Shown one piece after another: positions 25,707 to 34,327 of a DNA stretch of 64,000 nucleotides (position 1 is the first letter of the stretch; every line of letters starts with the position of its first letter). This DNA is from Paenibacillus sp. Soil787. GTDB lineage: Bacteria > Bacillota > Bacilli > Paenibacillales > NBRC-103111. Position numbers and translations under genes: made by a program. Location: NCBI RefSeq assembly GCF_001429545.1, contig NZ_LMSP01000044.1:170136-234135 (forward strand). Direction: 5' to 3'. A model generated the notes under the pieces. That model searched no databases and was not told the origin of the DNA. It saw nothing but the letters and a program-made list of their open reading frames with translations.

Positions 25707-27257
25707 ATGACACATAGAGATCAGAAGATTTATCGTTTCAGTAAAGCACCCATATGGGAGCTTCAGCGAAGATATTATGAAGAGCAGGGAATTCGCGCAT
25801 GGCAGAGTGAAGAGGTCCCACAATACATAACTAGTAATCCAAGTATTGCAGTAGCCTATGCCGAGATCATATTTGGATTTCTTCAAGATAGAGCAAAGCT
25901 TGGTTACACATTGGAACCGGTGACGATTCTGGAGCTTGGAGCGGGTTCGGGCAGATTAGCCTATCATATTGTAAAAGAACTATGTGAGCTGAGGGATTAT
26001 GCAAGTATAACACTTCCTCCATTTCGATATGTCATGAGTGATCTAGCGTTCAAAACTATCACTTTTTGGCAGCAACACCGTAGTTTACTTCCCTTTGTGG
26101 AACAAGGGGTTCTGGATTTTGCACAATTTGATGCTGATCTGGGTACCGAACTTCATTTGACGCATTCTGGTGATCGCATTAGAACAGGCGACTTACAACA
26201 GCCTCTCCTGGTTATTGCGAATTACTTTTTTGACAGTATCCCGCAAGAACTGATCTATGTAGACGAAAACAAAATTTATGAATGCATGATTTCTTTGCAC
26301 TTCCCTGAGGGTGATACCGAACGTAGCGCTGCGGATATGCTGAAGAGCGTCATTCCTGAGTATCATTATCGAAGAGCCGATGAATATGAACAGGAATCTT
26401 ACCCATATCGCGAGGTTGTAGGGTTGTATTCGCAGAAGCTGGAGGATTCCCATATCCTCTTTCCGGCCGTCGGGCTGCAATGTTTGGAACGACTTGGTCA
26501 GCTCTCCCAAGAGGGATTTCTCCTGCTCACTGCGGATAAAGGTGACCACCGAATAGAGAATTGGGAATATAATGAACCTCCCAAACTGATTCATCATGGC
26601 AGCTTTTCCCTGACAGCCAATTATCATGCCATTAGGTATGTATTTGAGCAAAAGGGTGCCATGAGCTTATTCACATCGCATCCCTACAACCATTTGAACA
26701 TAGGGTGTATGCTAATGCTGCCCAATCCGCATGGTTATGGGCATACACGATTAGCCTATCGTCGGTTTGTCGAGCGTTTTGGTCCTGATGATTTTTTCAG
26801 TATCAAAGAATGGTTTGATTCGCATTTGGATCTGATGGAAATTAACCAACTCTTAGCTTTTTGGCGTTTGGGCGGGTATGATGCTCAATTGTTTCTCCAA
26901 AGCGCGAAGCGCCTATCAAATCTAATTCCAGATTGTGATGAAGAAGAATTATCGGACATTCGACAAGGTATACTTCTGATGTGGGAAGGATATTATCCGA
27001 TGGAATTAAATCGTGACTTAGCTTTGGACTGCGCTATGTTATTGTATCAAATGGATATGTTCCAGGATGCTTTGCTATTCTTTGAACGGACCAACAATGA
27101 GTATAGGAACGACGCTTCTGTGCTTTATGAGATGGCCATTTGCTATTACGAGGTCGGTGAAAATGCGTCTGCTAGGGAATTTGCTCGTAACACACTTGAA
27201 TTAGCACCAGAACATGAAGGTGCTTTGGCGCTTATGAAACTGTTTCCATCGTTGTGA
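25707..27257 (+). CDS. SAM-dependent methyltransferase with C-terminal TPR region
   Basis: 516 residues. Residues about 70-350 form a Rossmann-type methyltransferase (ILELGAGSGRLAYHIVKEL = motif I) with an IANYFFDSIPQELIYV segment like the MidA/DUF185 group. From about 415 the protein has TPR-like helices (DALLFFERTNNEYRNDASVLYEM; then YEVGENASAREFARNTLELAPEHEGAL). Such a fusion could methylate a partner protein held by the TPR. Substrate unknown. AAAGTAGG precedes the ATG. A 24-base gap leads to the next gene. Confidence 0.75.
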   Translation: MTHRDQKIYRFSKAPIWELQRRYYEEQGIRAWQSEEVPQYITSNPSIAVAYAEIIFGFLQDRAKLGYTLEPVTILELGAGSGRLAYHIVKELCELRDYASITLPPFRYVMSDLAFKTITFWQQHRSLLPFVEQGVLDFAQFDADLGTELHLTHSGDRIRTGDLQQPLLVIANYFFDSIPQELIYVDENKIYECMISLHFPEGDTERSAADMLKSVIPEYHYRRADEYEQESYPYREVVGLYSQKLEDSHILFPAVGLQCLERLGQLSQEGFLLLTADKGDHRIENWEYNEPPKLIHHGSFSLTANYHAIRYVFEQKGAMSLFTSHPYNHLNIGCMLMLPNPHGYGHTRLAYRRFVERFGPDDFFSIKEWFDSHLDLMEINQLLAFWRLGGYDAQLFLQSAKRLSNLIPDCDEEELSDIRQGILLMWEGYYPMELNRDLALDCAMLLYQMDMFQDALLFFERTNNEYRNDASVLYEMAICYYEVGENASAREFARNTLELAPEHEGALALMKLFPSL

Positions 27258-27281
27258 GTTAGCAAAGAATATACAATAAAA

Positions 27282-27824
27282 GTGGTGAGATTCTTGGAAG
27301 AGCAAAGGCTGAGAGCTAAAGAATTATTCGATTTGTATCGAGGACATTTTTTTCAAATGCATCGTGATGGTGTTTTCGAAGAATATAAGACATACGGAAT
27401 TGAAAGTCAAATCGAAATGGACTGGTACAACGAATGGATCGATAACTACACGAATCAACTATCGATAAGAGACTGGGATGCGATCACAAGCTTAGAGTCA
27501 CTAGCCAAATATTATCAGGATTCTCGCATACTTGATCATGTGATTACCTTTGCTTCGCGCCATATCATGGGAGCCGATAGTATCGTTAAACTTATGTATG
27601 CCGAAAAATTGATGGATTTAATCAAATCCTTAAAGAAGGTAGTTTCTAGAGAAATAAGGCATTCGGCTTATCAACTTACCTATAAGATATTAGAAGATAT
27701 TATTTCAAAACCATTGATTGTTGACCCAGGACATGAGTTGTCTCAATATCACTTAAAAGATAAGAAATCGCTTAATAGCAGGGTTAAAAAGAGTATGGAC
27801 GAGATAAGAAATGTTCGGGATTAG
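27282..27824 (+). CDS. Hypothetical helical protein, about 180 aa
   Basis: Soluble, mostly alpha-helical, with no recognised family. Start uncertain: the GTG at 27282, or a TTG at 27294 with GGTGAG four bases upstream. It follows the methyltransferase-TPR gene by 24 bases and is followed by a terminator, so the two are probably an operon. It may be a partner of the TPR protein, which is inference. Confidence 0.6.
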   Translation: MVRFLEEQRLRAKELFDLYRGHFFQMHRDGVFEEYKTYGIESQIEMDWYNEWIDNYTNQLSIRDWDAITSLESLAKYYQDSRILDHVITFASRHIMGADSIVKLMYAEKLMDLIKSLKKVVSREIRHSAYQLTYKILEDIISKPLIVDPGHELSQYHLKDKKSLNSRVKKSMDEIRNVRD

Positions 27825-27838
27825 TATAATGGAGACCA

Positions 27839-27875
27839 AAGAACCCGCCTTTAGAAAAAGGAAGGGTTCTTATTT
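27839..27875 (+). terminator. Terminator between convergent genes
   Basis: 8-bp stem AAGAACCC / GGGTTCTT (27839-27846 with 27864-27871) with an inner CCTTT / AAAGG pairing. It may serve both the plus-strand operon and the minus-strand hydrolase. Confidence 0.7.
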
Positions 27876-27886
27876 ACAAAATGAAA

Positions 27887-28627
27887 TTAGATTCTGCGGC
27901 CTGTGATGTAATGGCTTGTCCAATGCGAACTATTGAAGTCGCTGACGACAACACCTTTGTTTGGCAAATTGTTAATGAATTTGCCATTACCTATGTAGAT
28001 GCCCACATGGTTAATTTGACCTGGTGTACTTACGCTGAAAAATACCAAATCACCTGGTTGGAGCTGATTACGTGGAATGTATGTGCCCAATTTGGCTTGA
28101 GCCTTAGATCCCCAAGGAATATTAATGCCATTTAGTTGAAATACATATTGCGTATAGGAAGAACAATCTAAACGCAATCGCTGTAGATCCTTAGAACCAA
28201 ACACATAGGTGACCCGACCTTGAAATGAGGCAGCTGTGTTGACAATTTTATTCGCTAAACTGCCGCCAGCAGCCGGATTAGAAGGAGCGGGCGCGGGAGC
28301 AGGATTTGATGGAGAAGGAGCAGGTGCAGGTTTATTTTCATGTACGGTTACATAAGAGCGTGAAACATAGCCTTGTTTTCCATTGTAATCGACTAAAACC
28401 CAGTAGTCATTGGCAGCTTCAACTGGCAGCACAGTGCCTTGTTTAACAAATCCCCAAACAGGTGCACTCGTACTCTGATCGGCCCGGAAGTTAACACCTT
28501 TATTCACGGTTGCAGTTGCTACAGGGGCAGCAAAAGCACTAGTGGAAAGGCCACTAAACATGGAGAGCGCTAAGCCTAGAGAAATAATTGTCTTTTTTCC
28601 AAGGTAGTTCTTATTCATTTTTTGCAT
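27887..28627 (-). CDS. Secreted NlpC/P60 cell-wall hydrolase with SH3b domain
   Basis: 246 residues. Signal peptide (residues 1-33, cleavage near AFAAP), SH3b domain (about 38-95: VNFRADQSTSAPVWGFVKQG), a Pro/Ala-rich linker (97-120) and an NlpC/P60 domain (about 122-246). The triad appears as Cys155 in LDCSSYTQ, His207 in INHVGIYIG and Asn219 in FINNLPN, where His is more usual; Asn is also accepted in the family. These enzymes cleave peptidoglycan stem peptides. AAGGAGG lies 9-10 bases before the ATG. Confidence 0.92.
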   Translation of the reverse strand: MQKMNKNYLGKKTIISLGLALSMFSGLSTSAFAAPVATATVNKGVNFRADQSTSAPVWGFVKQGTVLPVEAANDYWVLVDYNGKQGYVSRSYVTVHENKPAPAPSPSNPAPAPAPSNPAAGGSLANKIVNTAASFQGRVTYVFGSKDLQRLRLDCSSYTQYVFQLNGINIPWGSKAQAKLGTYIPRNQLQPGDLVFFSVSTPGQINHVGIYIGNGKFINNLPNKGVVVSDFNSSHWTSHYITGRRI

Positions 28628-28937
28628 GAATTAGCTTCCTCCTTCTGGTATAAAAGCTGAGGTGAATCTAGCACCTACAATTACTTTATCACAGTTGAAA
28701 TTCCCTAAAATTTACCGAATAGGGCGGAAAGCCATAACTATCTAGCATATTTCACCATTATTAGAATTTCGTTAGAATTTGATGAGTAATAATTCCTTGA
28801 CAGGTAAATTTATCACTTCTTAACATTGAAAGCACTTTCGTTCCAATTTCATTTGCAACATTATTTGTCTGCTCTGCGTTAAGTAAGTAACTCAGAAACG
28901 GGTTATACAAAAACATGCCCAAAGGAGAACAGAGCTG

Positions 28938-29693
28938 ATGAAAAAAATAGCCGCGTTAACGGTAACAACCTTATTGTGCAGTAGTTTGACATTCGGTTCA
29001 GCTTTTGCTTTTTCGGATCTAGATGAAGGACAAGCAGAATCCATTCTTGCATTGAAAAACCGTGGCGTCGTAAGTGGGATCGATCAGGAGCACTTTGTTC
29101 CTAAAGGGAAAATTAGCTATGCACAGAGCGTGCAAATGATTGTAAAAGGCTTGGACCTGAACTTAGATTTAATGAAGTTCAAAAAACAGCCAGTAGCAAC
29201 GGATATGTATTCGAACATCGCGAATGACGCTTGGTATGCAGACGCCTTTATCATTGCTCATTATCACGGTTTGGCGATTCCTAAGGAAGTGAACCCGAAT
29301 TCGACGATTACTCGCGAACAATTTGGGGACTTATTAGTTCGTGCCTTAGAAAAGAAAGGCAATTTCCCACTGGTCAAAATGTTCATCGTGATCAAGGATG
29401 AGGATCAAATCACGATTGATTATCAAGGCACTTTACAGAGGCTGCTGCTTTATAAAATTACTTCGCTGGATAAGGATGGTAAGTTTAATCCTAAAAATGA
29501 GCTTACACGTGGAGAAGCCGCTAATTGGCTCTATAATGCTGTCCGTGTGATGGAAGCTCATACTCAAAAACCGGCTCCAGTTGAAGAGGTAGCGGTAAAG
29601 GTCGAGAAAGTCAATGAGGATGTGAACATGGTAACGCTGTCAAGAGGTGATAAACCTAACCCTGGATACGGCATAGAAATCAATGCGATCTAG
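28938..29693 (+). CDS. SLH-domain surface protein, truncated by an in-frame TAG
   Basis: Signal peptide (residues 1-24, ending SAFAF), then SLH-type modules about 26-75, 80-135 and 155-190 (for example LKNRGVVSG and YADAFIIAHYHGLAIP), which anchor proteins to cell-wall polymers. The tail has VTLSRGDKPNPGYGIEI, the start of a PrcB_C-like protease-inhibitor domain. The frame then hits TAG at 29691-29693 but stays open and protein-like for 49 more codons to 29843, so the natural protein was probably 301 residues. AAAGGAGAAC precedes the ATG. Confidence 0.8.
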   Translation: MKKIAALTVTTLLCSSLTFGSAFAFSDLDEGQAESILALKNRGVVSGIDQEHFVPKGKISYAQSVQMIVKGLDLNLDLMKFKKQPVATDMYSNIANDAWYADAFIIAHYHGLAIPKEVNPNSTITREQFGDLLVRALEKKGNFPLVKMFIVIKDEDQITIDYQGTLQRLLLYKITSLDKDGKFNPKNELTRGEAANWLYNAVRVMEAHTQKPAPVEEVAVKVEKVNEDVNMVTLSRGDKPNPGYGIEINAI

Positions 29694-29843
29694 TTTAATC
29701 AAGAGGGGCAGGCTATCATTACTTATACATTAGTCGAGCCGAAACCTGACATGATGTATGCTCAAGTGATTACCGAAGCCAAAACTGTTACCTATGTTTC
29801 GTCTAAGTATAAGGTAGTAGTAAAACCTGATGCTTCAAAATAG
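29694..29843 (+). pseudogene. Detached C-terminal half of the PrcB_C domain
   Basis: In frame with the SLH gene after its TAG, the next codons read FNQEGQAIITYTLVEPKP, then MMYAQVITEAKTVTYV, ending in a stop at 29841-29843. This is the continuation of the PrcB_C domain (compare KPNPGYGIEI just before). A CAG to TAG change is the simplest explanation. Confidence 0.7.
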
Positions 29844-29854
29844 TTCCAAACATG

Positions 29855-29921
29855 TTGACAACTAATAAAGAGATGAATTATTCTGTAAGAAAGCGCTTGC
29901 CCCAATTATCAGGATAACGTT
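29855..29921 (+). promoter_or_regulatory. Promoter with cre-like and LacI-type operator sites upstream of the lacI-type gene
   Basis: TTGACA (29855-29860) and TATTCT (29879-29884), 18-base spacer. AAGAAAGCGCTTGCCC at 29887-29902 resembles a catabolite-responsive element, and GGATAACGTT (29912-29921) also occurs at 31042. Together they suggest carbon control and autoregulation. Confidence 0.5.
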
Positions 29922-29978
29922 TGGGCAACGGTTGGATATAGGTTAGGATATAGGTTTGGATAGAAGGAGCTGTACGAA

Positions 29979-31025
29979 TTGCCTACACTCAAAGATATTG
30001 CAGATTTAGTCGGAGTCTCCATTTCAACAGCCTCACGCGTAGTACGAAATGACACCAGCAGACACATCAATCCGGAGACGAAAGCCAAGATTTGGGAGGC
30101 TGTGCGTCAATTGAATTACATACCTAATGAATCGGCGCGTCTCCTTGTGAGCAAACAAAAGACAGAGAAAAAGCAGACGAAGCAAATTGGCTGCATCATT
30201 CAAACGGCTCGTCTGAACGACGATCACCCCTATTACTCTCCGATCATAACGGCATTTACCAAGAAAATATTGGAATCCGGTTATTCTCTTGGTTTCATGC
30301 ATACTTCAGATGAGCTTAAAGATGAAGCGCTGCTGCATCGTTGCGTACATGACATACAAGTCGATGGCATCATCATCGTTGGCGAAGTTGGCCCCGAGAT
30401 CGTTGACTATTTGCGAAAAGTGGAGGAGTTAGCACTGATCGGCATTTGTACGAACGGTACGGAAATTACCATGGTTGATTACGACCGTATTCATGCCGCG
30501 AAGTCAGCTGTCGACCACCTCATCACTCAAGGGCATCAATCGATTGGTTTTGTCGGCGGGCCAGGTCATACAAGTGAATTAAACAGCGAAGAGAGATTTC
30601 AGGGCTATAAATTTGCGATGTATGACGCGGGTATTCCTATAAATAAAGAATGGGTGATAGACACCCGGTGGGAAATCGACCGCAGTTACGAGAGTATAAT
30701 GGAGCGTTTGAAGCGCACAGATCTGGAACGGCCTACGGCGATATTCTCGGCAAGTGATCAGTTAGCAATTCCTGCTATGCGAGCTGTCATTGAGAACCAA
30801 TTGCGCATTCCAGAGGATATTGCGTTCATCTCGATGGATAATATTGATTTTGCCCAATATACAACACCGCCGTTATCGTCGGTTCATGTACCGAAGGTTG
30901 AGATAGGCACAACCGCAGCTTCAACCCTGTTAGATATGCTGAATGGCGAGCAGCCGCAGCTTTCCAAAGTGCTGCTGCCACATCGACTTATTGTGAGAGA
31001 ATCTTCTGTCTTTACAAGAAACTAA
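29979..31025 (+). CDS. LacI family transcriptional regulator
   Basis: 348 residues. HTH at residues 3-22 (LKDIADLVGVSISTASRVV), hinge helix ending about 56, then a periplasmic-binding-like sensor (about 65-345) that would bind a sugar. TTG start with AGAAGGAG about 10 bases upstream. First gene of a carbohydrate locus: binding protein, two permeases and an oxidoreductase follow in the same direction. It probably represses them and itself. Ligand unknown. Confidence 0.93.
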   Translation: MPTLKDIADLVGVSISTASRVVRNDTSRHINPETKAKIWEAVRQLNYIPNESARLLVSKQKTEKKQTKQIGCIIQTARLNDDHPYYSPIITAFTKKILESGYSLGFMHTSDELKDEALLHRCVHDIQVDGIIIVGEVGPEIVDYLRKVEELALIGICTNGTEITMVDYDRIHAAKSAVDHLITQGHQSIGFVGGPGHTSELNSEERFQGYKFAMYDAGIPINKEWVIDTRWEIDRSYESIMERLKRTDLERPTAIFSASDQLAIPAMRAVIENQLRIPEDIAFISMDNIDFAQYTTPPLSSVHVPKVEIGTTAASTLLDMLNGEQPQLSKVLLPHRLIVRESSVFTRN

Positions 31026-31041
31026 TTTTTTTTAATTCGTT

Positions 31042-31055
31042 GGATAACGTTGTCC
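31042..31055. promoter_or_regulatory. LacI-type operator candidate
   Basis: GGATAACGTTGTCC is a 14-bp palindrome with one imperfect pair and a central CG, the form expected of LacI-family operators. It lies between the regulator and the binding-protein gene, and its GGATAACGTT half recurs at 29912. Confidence 0.5.
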
Positions 31056-31167
31056 TGAGTTTGGCGCCAATATCATTTAGCTAATTGAAGGGGGGTGAAA
31101 TAGGTTTTCGGCATATGTACGGTTTGCACGTTCAATCTTAAAAAAATGAACAAAGGGTGATAGCGAA

Positions 31168-32481
31168 ATGGTCAACAATACAAAAAAGGTTGTTCTCGTC
31201 ACGACGCTCATGTCGGCAATGGTTGTTGTAAGCGCTTGCGGTAATTCCGGTTCCTCAAATTCTACATCCACTGCAGCTCCCAAAACAGATAGCAAGGCTA
31301 CGGCTGCAGCATCTACTGAAAAAGTGACAATTACTTATGGCGGCTGGAGCATGGATACGATGACCGATGTCATTAAAGCTTTCCAAGCGAGTCACCCGAA
31401 TATTGAAGTAAAAGCGGAGAATACGCCGTACAAACAATATTTCACCAAATTAGAAACGGCCGCACAAGGCGGGACAATGCCTGACGTACTTTGGATGAAT
31501 GGTCCTAATTTCGTCAAGTATGCAGAGAACGGCATGTTAAAGGATCTGACCGCGACGATCAAGAGCGACCAGTTAGATCTCTCCAAATATCCAAGCTCGC
31601 TGGTATCACTCTATAGTCTAGGCGGCAAAAATTATGGGATTCCTAAAGACTTTGACACGATTGGCTTATGGTATAACAAAAAGCTGTTCGATGATAAAGG
31701 AATTCCATATCCGGACGGCACATGGGATTGGAGCAAGCTGACAGAAGCAGCTAAGAAATTAACGGACGCAGCCAAAGGCGTATATGGCTTCGCTGCTCCA
31801 ATGATGAATCAGGAGGATTTCTATAACACGATTCTTCAGGCTGGCGGCTATGTCATTTCGGAGGACCATAAGAAATCAGGCTTTGACCAACCGGAAGCGA
31901 TTGAAGGTTTGAAATTTCTAACGGATCTGATTCAAGTTCATAAAGTATCTCCGACACTAGCTCAAATGACGGAAACGGCTCCTGCGGATATGTTCACATC
32001 AGGCAAGCTCGCTATGTATTTTGATGGCTCCTGGGCAGCTTTTACCATCAATCAAAACGCCGAAATGAAAAACAAGGCAGACGTAGCCGAACTGCCAAAA
32101 GGGAAAAAGCAAGGCGTAGTCATTCACGGTCTGGGTCATGTGATATCCGCGAATTCCAAACATCCGAAAGAAGCATGGGAATTCGTTAAATTCCTTGGCT
32201 CCAAGGAAGCGGCTGAAATTGCTGCAAAACAAGGTGGAGCGATTCCTGCTTATAAGGGCAGCGAGACTTCTTGGTTAGCAACATTCCCGCAGTATAAAGC
32301 AAAAGCTTTCATTGACATGGCAGCGTATGCAACGCCATACCCTGTGTCCAAAAATACTTCGGTTTGGAATACGTACGAAACAGAAATTTTGAAAAATGCA
32401 TGGACGGGAGATAAACCGGTAGCTGATGCGGCCAAAGAGCTCGGAGCTAAGATGAACCAAGCATTAGCAGCAGAAAAATAA
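31168..32481 (+). CDS. Carbohydrate ABC transporter substrate-binding lipoprotein
   Basis: 437 residues. Type II signal peptide with lipobox VSAC (Cys24), a Ser/Thr/Ala linker, then a family 1 extracellular binding fold (GTMPDVLWMNGPNF; KLYNKKLFDDKGIPYPDGTWDW). Likely captures an oligosaccharide at the membrane surface. It is followed within 82 and 13 bases by two permeases. No ATPase gene is present, so the transporter probably uses a shared MsmK-like ATPase encoded elsewhere, as is common for Firmicute sugar systems. Confidence 0.93.
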   Translation: MVNNTKKVVLVTTLMSAMVVVSACGNSGSSNSTSTAAPKTDSKATAAASTEKVTITYGGWSMDTMTDVIKAFQASHPNIEVKAENTPYKQYFTKLETAAQGGTMPDVLWMNGPNFVKYAENGMLKDLTATIKSDQLDLSKYPSSLVSLYSLGGKNYGIPKDFDTIGLWYNKKLFDDKGIPYPDGTWDWSKLTEAAKKLTDAAKGVYGFAAPMMNQEDFYNTILQAGGYVISEDHKKSGFDQPEAIEGLKFLTDLIQVHKVSPTLAQMTETAPADMFTSGKLAMYFDGSWAAFTINQNAEMKNKADVAELPKGKKQGVVIHGLGHVISANSKHPKEAWEFVKFLGSKEAAEIAAKQGGAIPAYKGSETSWLATFPQYKAKAFIDMAAYATPYPVSKNTSVWNTYETEILKNAWTGDKPVADAAKELGAKMNQALAAEK

Positions 32482-32562
32482 GGCTTAGGGGATCCGTTTC
32501 GGAAAGCAACGTTCGAGTGCGGATCTCCTTCCCCAATTCCACTCATAGGAGAGTGAGTAAAC

Positions 32563-33447
32563 ATGCGATTCAGCTCGAAGCGACTATCCGATTGGAAGTG
32601 GGCATATATCATGATTATGCCACTAATGCTTGGCTTACTGGTGTTTTATATTTGGCCTGTGTTCCAAACCTTTTATTTTTCCTTTACGGAATGGGGGGCT
32701 TTTGGCAAATACACCTGGACTGGCTTGGCGAATTACAAGGTGCTGTATACGGATAAAGAGCTGCTTCACGCTATCTGGAATACTAGCATTTATATCGTAC
32801 TTGCTGTGCCGATCGGGATTATTCTGGCTATTCTGTTGGCTGTTCTGCTGAACCAGCAGGTCAAAGGGTTGTCCATTTACCGCACAATGTATTTTCTTCC
32901 GGTCGTAACTATGCCGGCCGCGATCGCAATGGTCTGGAAATGGCTGTATAACTCTGATTTCGGTTTGATCAATTACTTACTTAGTTTATTGTCCATTCCT
33001 GGTCCTCACTGGTTGACGGATAATCGCACGGCGTTATTATCGATTATTATTGTTGCCATATGGTGTTCCATTGGCAGCCACATGATTATATTTCTGTCCG
33101 GACTCCAAGGAATCTCAGTTTCCTACTATGAAGCCGCATCCATTGACGGTGCGGGGCCTGTAACCAAATTAATGCGTATAACGATACCTCTCTTGACGCC
33201 AACCATTTTTTTCGTACTGGTTACTTCATTGATTGGCGCCTTTCAGGTATTCGACTTCATATATATGATGGTAGGCGATATCGTCATGGAATCCACGCAG
33301 TCGATTGTGTTCTTATACTACAAATACGGCTTCTTGAAAAATAACAAGGGCTATGCGTCTTCAATCGCTGTCCTGCTGTTTACCATTATTATGATCATTA
33401 CGTATATTCAAATGAAAATTCAGAAGAAATGGGTTCACTACGAATGA
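32563..33447 (+). CDS. Sugar ABC transporter permease (MalF-like)
   Basis: 294 residues, six membrane segments. The EAA loop is YYEAASIDGAGPVTKLMRITIPLLTP, which contacts the ATPase. TMPAAIAMVWKWLYN is characteristic of the MalF-type family. GGAGAGTGAG precedes the ATG. Middle gene of the carbohydrate operon. Confidence 0.94.
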   Translation: MRFSSKRLSDWKWAYIMIMPLMLGLLVFYIWPVFQTFYFSFTEWGAFGKYTWTGLANYKVLYTDKELLHAIWNTSIYIVLAVPIGIILAILLAVLLNQQVKGLSIYRTMYFLPVVTMPAAIAMVWKWLYNSDFGLINYLLSLLSIPGPHWLTDNRTALLSIIIVAIWCSIGSHMIIFLSGLQGISVSYYEAASIDGAGPVTKLMRITIPLLTPTIFFVLVTSLIGAFQVFDFIYMMVGDIVMESTQSIVFLYYKYGFLKNNKGYASSIAVLLFTIIMIITYIQMKIQKKWVHYE

Positions 33448-33460
33448 GGAGGGCGGCTGC

Positions 33461-34300
33461 ATGAACACCAGAATCCATCAACGAAAATCGGTTCAGACCG
33501 GGATCATTCATCTTATTCTTATCCTTGGAGCTGTCATCATGGTAACTCCCTTCATCTGGATGTTTCTTACTTCGGTGAAAACGTTGGGGGAGTCAACAGC
33601 GATACCACCGGTACTATTTCCCAAAACGTTACAATGGAGCAATTATACGAAGGTATTTGTGAACTTGCCATTTTTCACTTTTTATTGGAATACCTTTATT
33701 ACAACGGTGATAAAAGTAATCGGCCAATTAATCATTTGCTCGCTAGCTGCATATGCTTTTGCTCGGATCAGCTTTCCGGGGCGTCATTTCTTTTTCATTC
33801 TGATGCTGTCCGTACTTATGGTGCCGGGGCAAGTATTCCTCATCCCGCAATATATGATTATGAAAGACCTAGGGTGGCTCAACTCGCTTACAGCACTCAT
33901 CGTTCCAGGCTTATTCAGTGCTTTCGGCACATTCCTGCTGCGCCAATTTTTCATGACGCTGCCGCACGAGCTGGAGGAAGCCGCGAAGCTTGATGGCTGC
34001 AATCAATTTCGTATTTATTGGCAGATCATGCTGCCTTTGGCCAAATCGGGGATGATCGCTCTCGCCATTTTCACCATGCTGTGGTCGTGGAACGATCTGA
34101 TGTGGCCGCTCATCGTCAACAGCTCACCGGACAAAATGGTGCTGTCAGCGGGCATTGCGTTCCTCCAAGGCGAGCATAAAACGAATTATACGATTATTAT
34201 GGCTGGCTCAATGATGGCTATCTTGCCTATGATTATTATCTTCTTTATTTTCCAGCGCTCATTTATTCAAGGGATAGCTTTTACAGGGAGCAAGTCCTAA
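33461..34300 (+). CDS. Sugar ABC transporter permease (MalG-like)
   Basis: 279 residues, six membrane segments. EAA loop LEEAAKLDGCNQFRIYWQIMLPLAKSG. Pairs with the MalF-like protein, 13 bases upstream, to form the membrane channel. AGGAGGGCGGC precedes the ATG. Confidence 0.94.
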   Translation: MNTRIHQRKSVQTGIIHLILILGAVIMVTPFIWMFLTSVKTLGESTAIPPVLFPKTLQWSNYTKVFVNLPFFTFYWNTFITTVIKVIGQLIICSLAAYAFARISFPGRHFFFILMLSVLMVPGQVFLIPQYMIMKDLGWLNSLTALIVPGLFSAFGTFLLRQFFMTLPHELEEAAKLDGCNQFRIYWQIMLPLAKSGMIALAIFTMLWSWNDLMWPLIVNSSPDKMVLSAGIAFLQGEHKTNYTIIMAGSMMAILPMIIIFFIFQRSFIQGIAFTGSKS

Positions 34301-34327
34301 CAGACAACATAAGGAGAGAGACCAACT

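Noticed and set aside
28938-29843. TAG recoding or amber suppression, because the SLH gene and the hydrolase remnant both have in-frame TAG
   Set aside because: TAG is used as a normal stop at the end of intact genes here (for example 6195, 11929 and 17664), so simple nonsense mutations are more likely.
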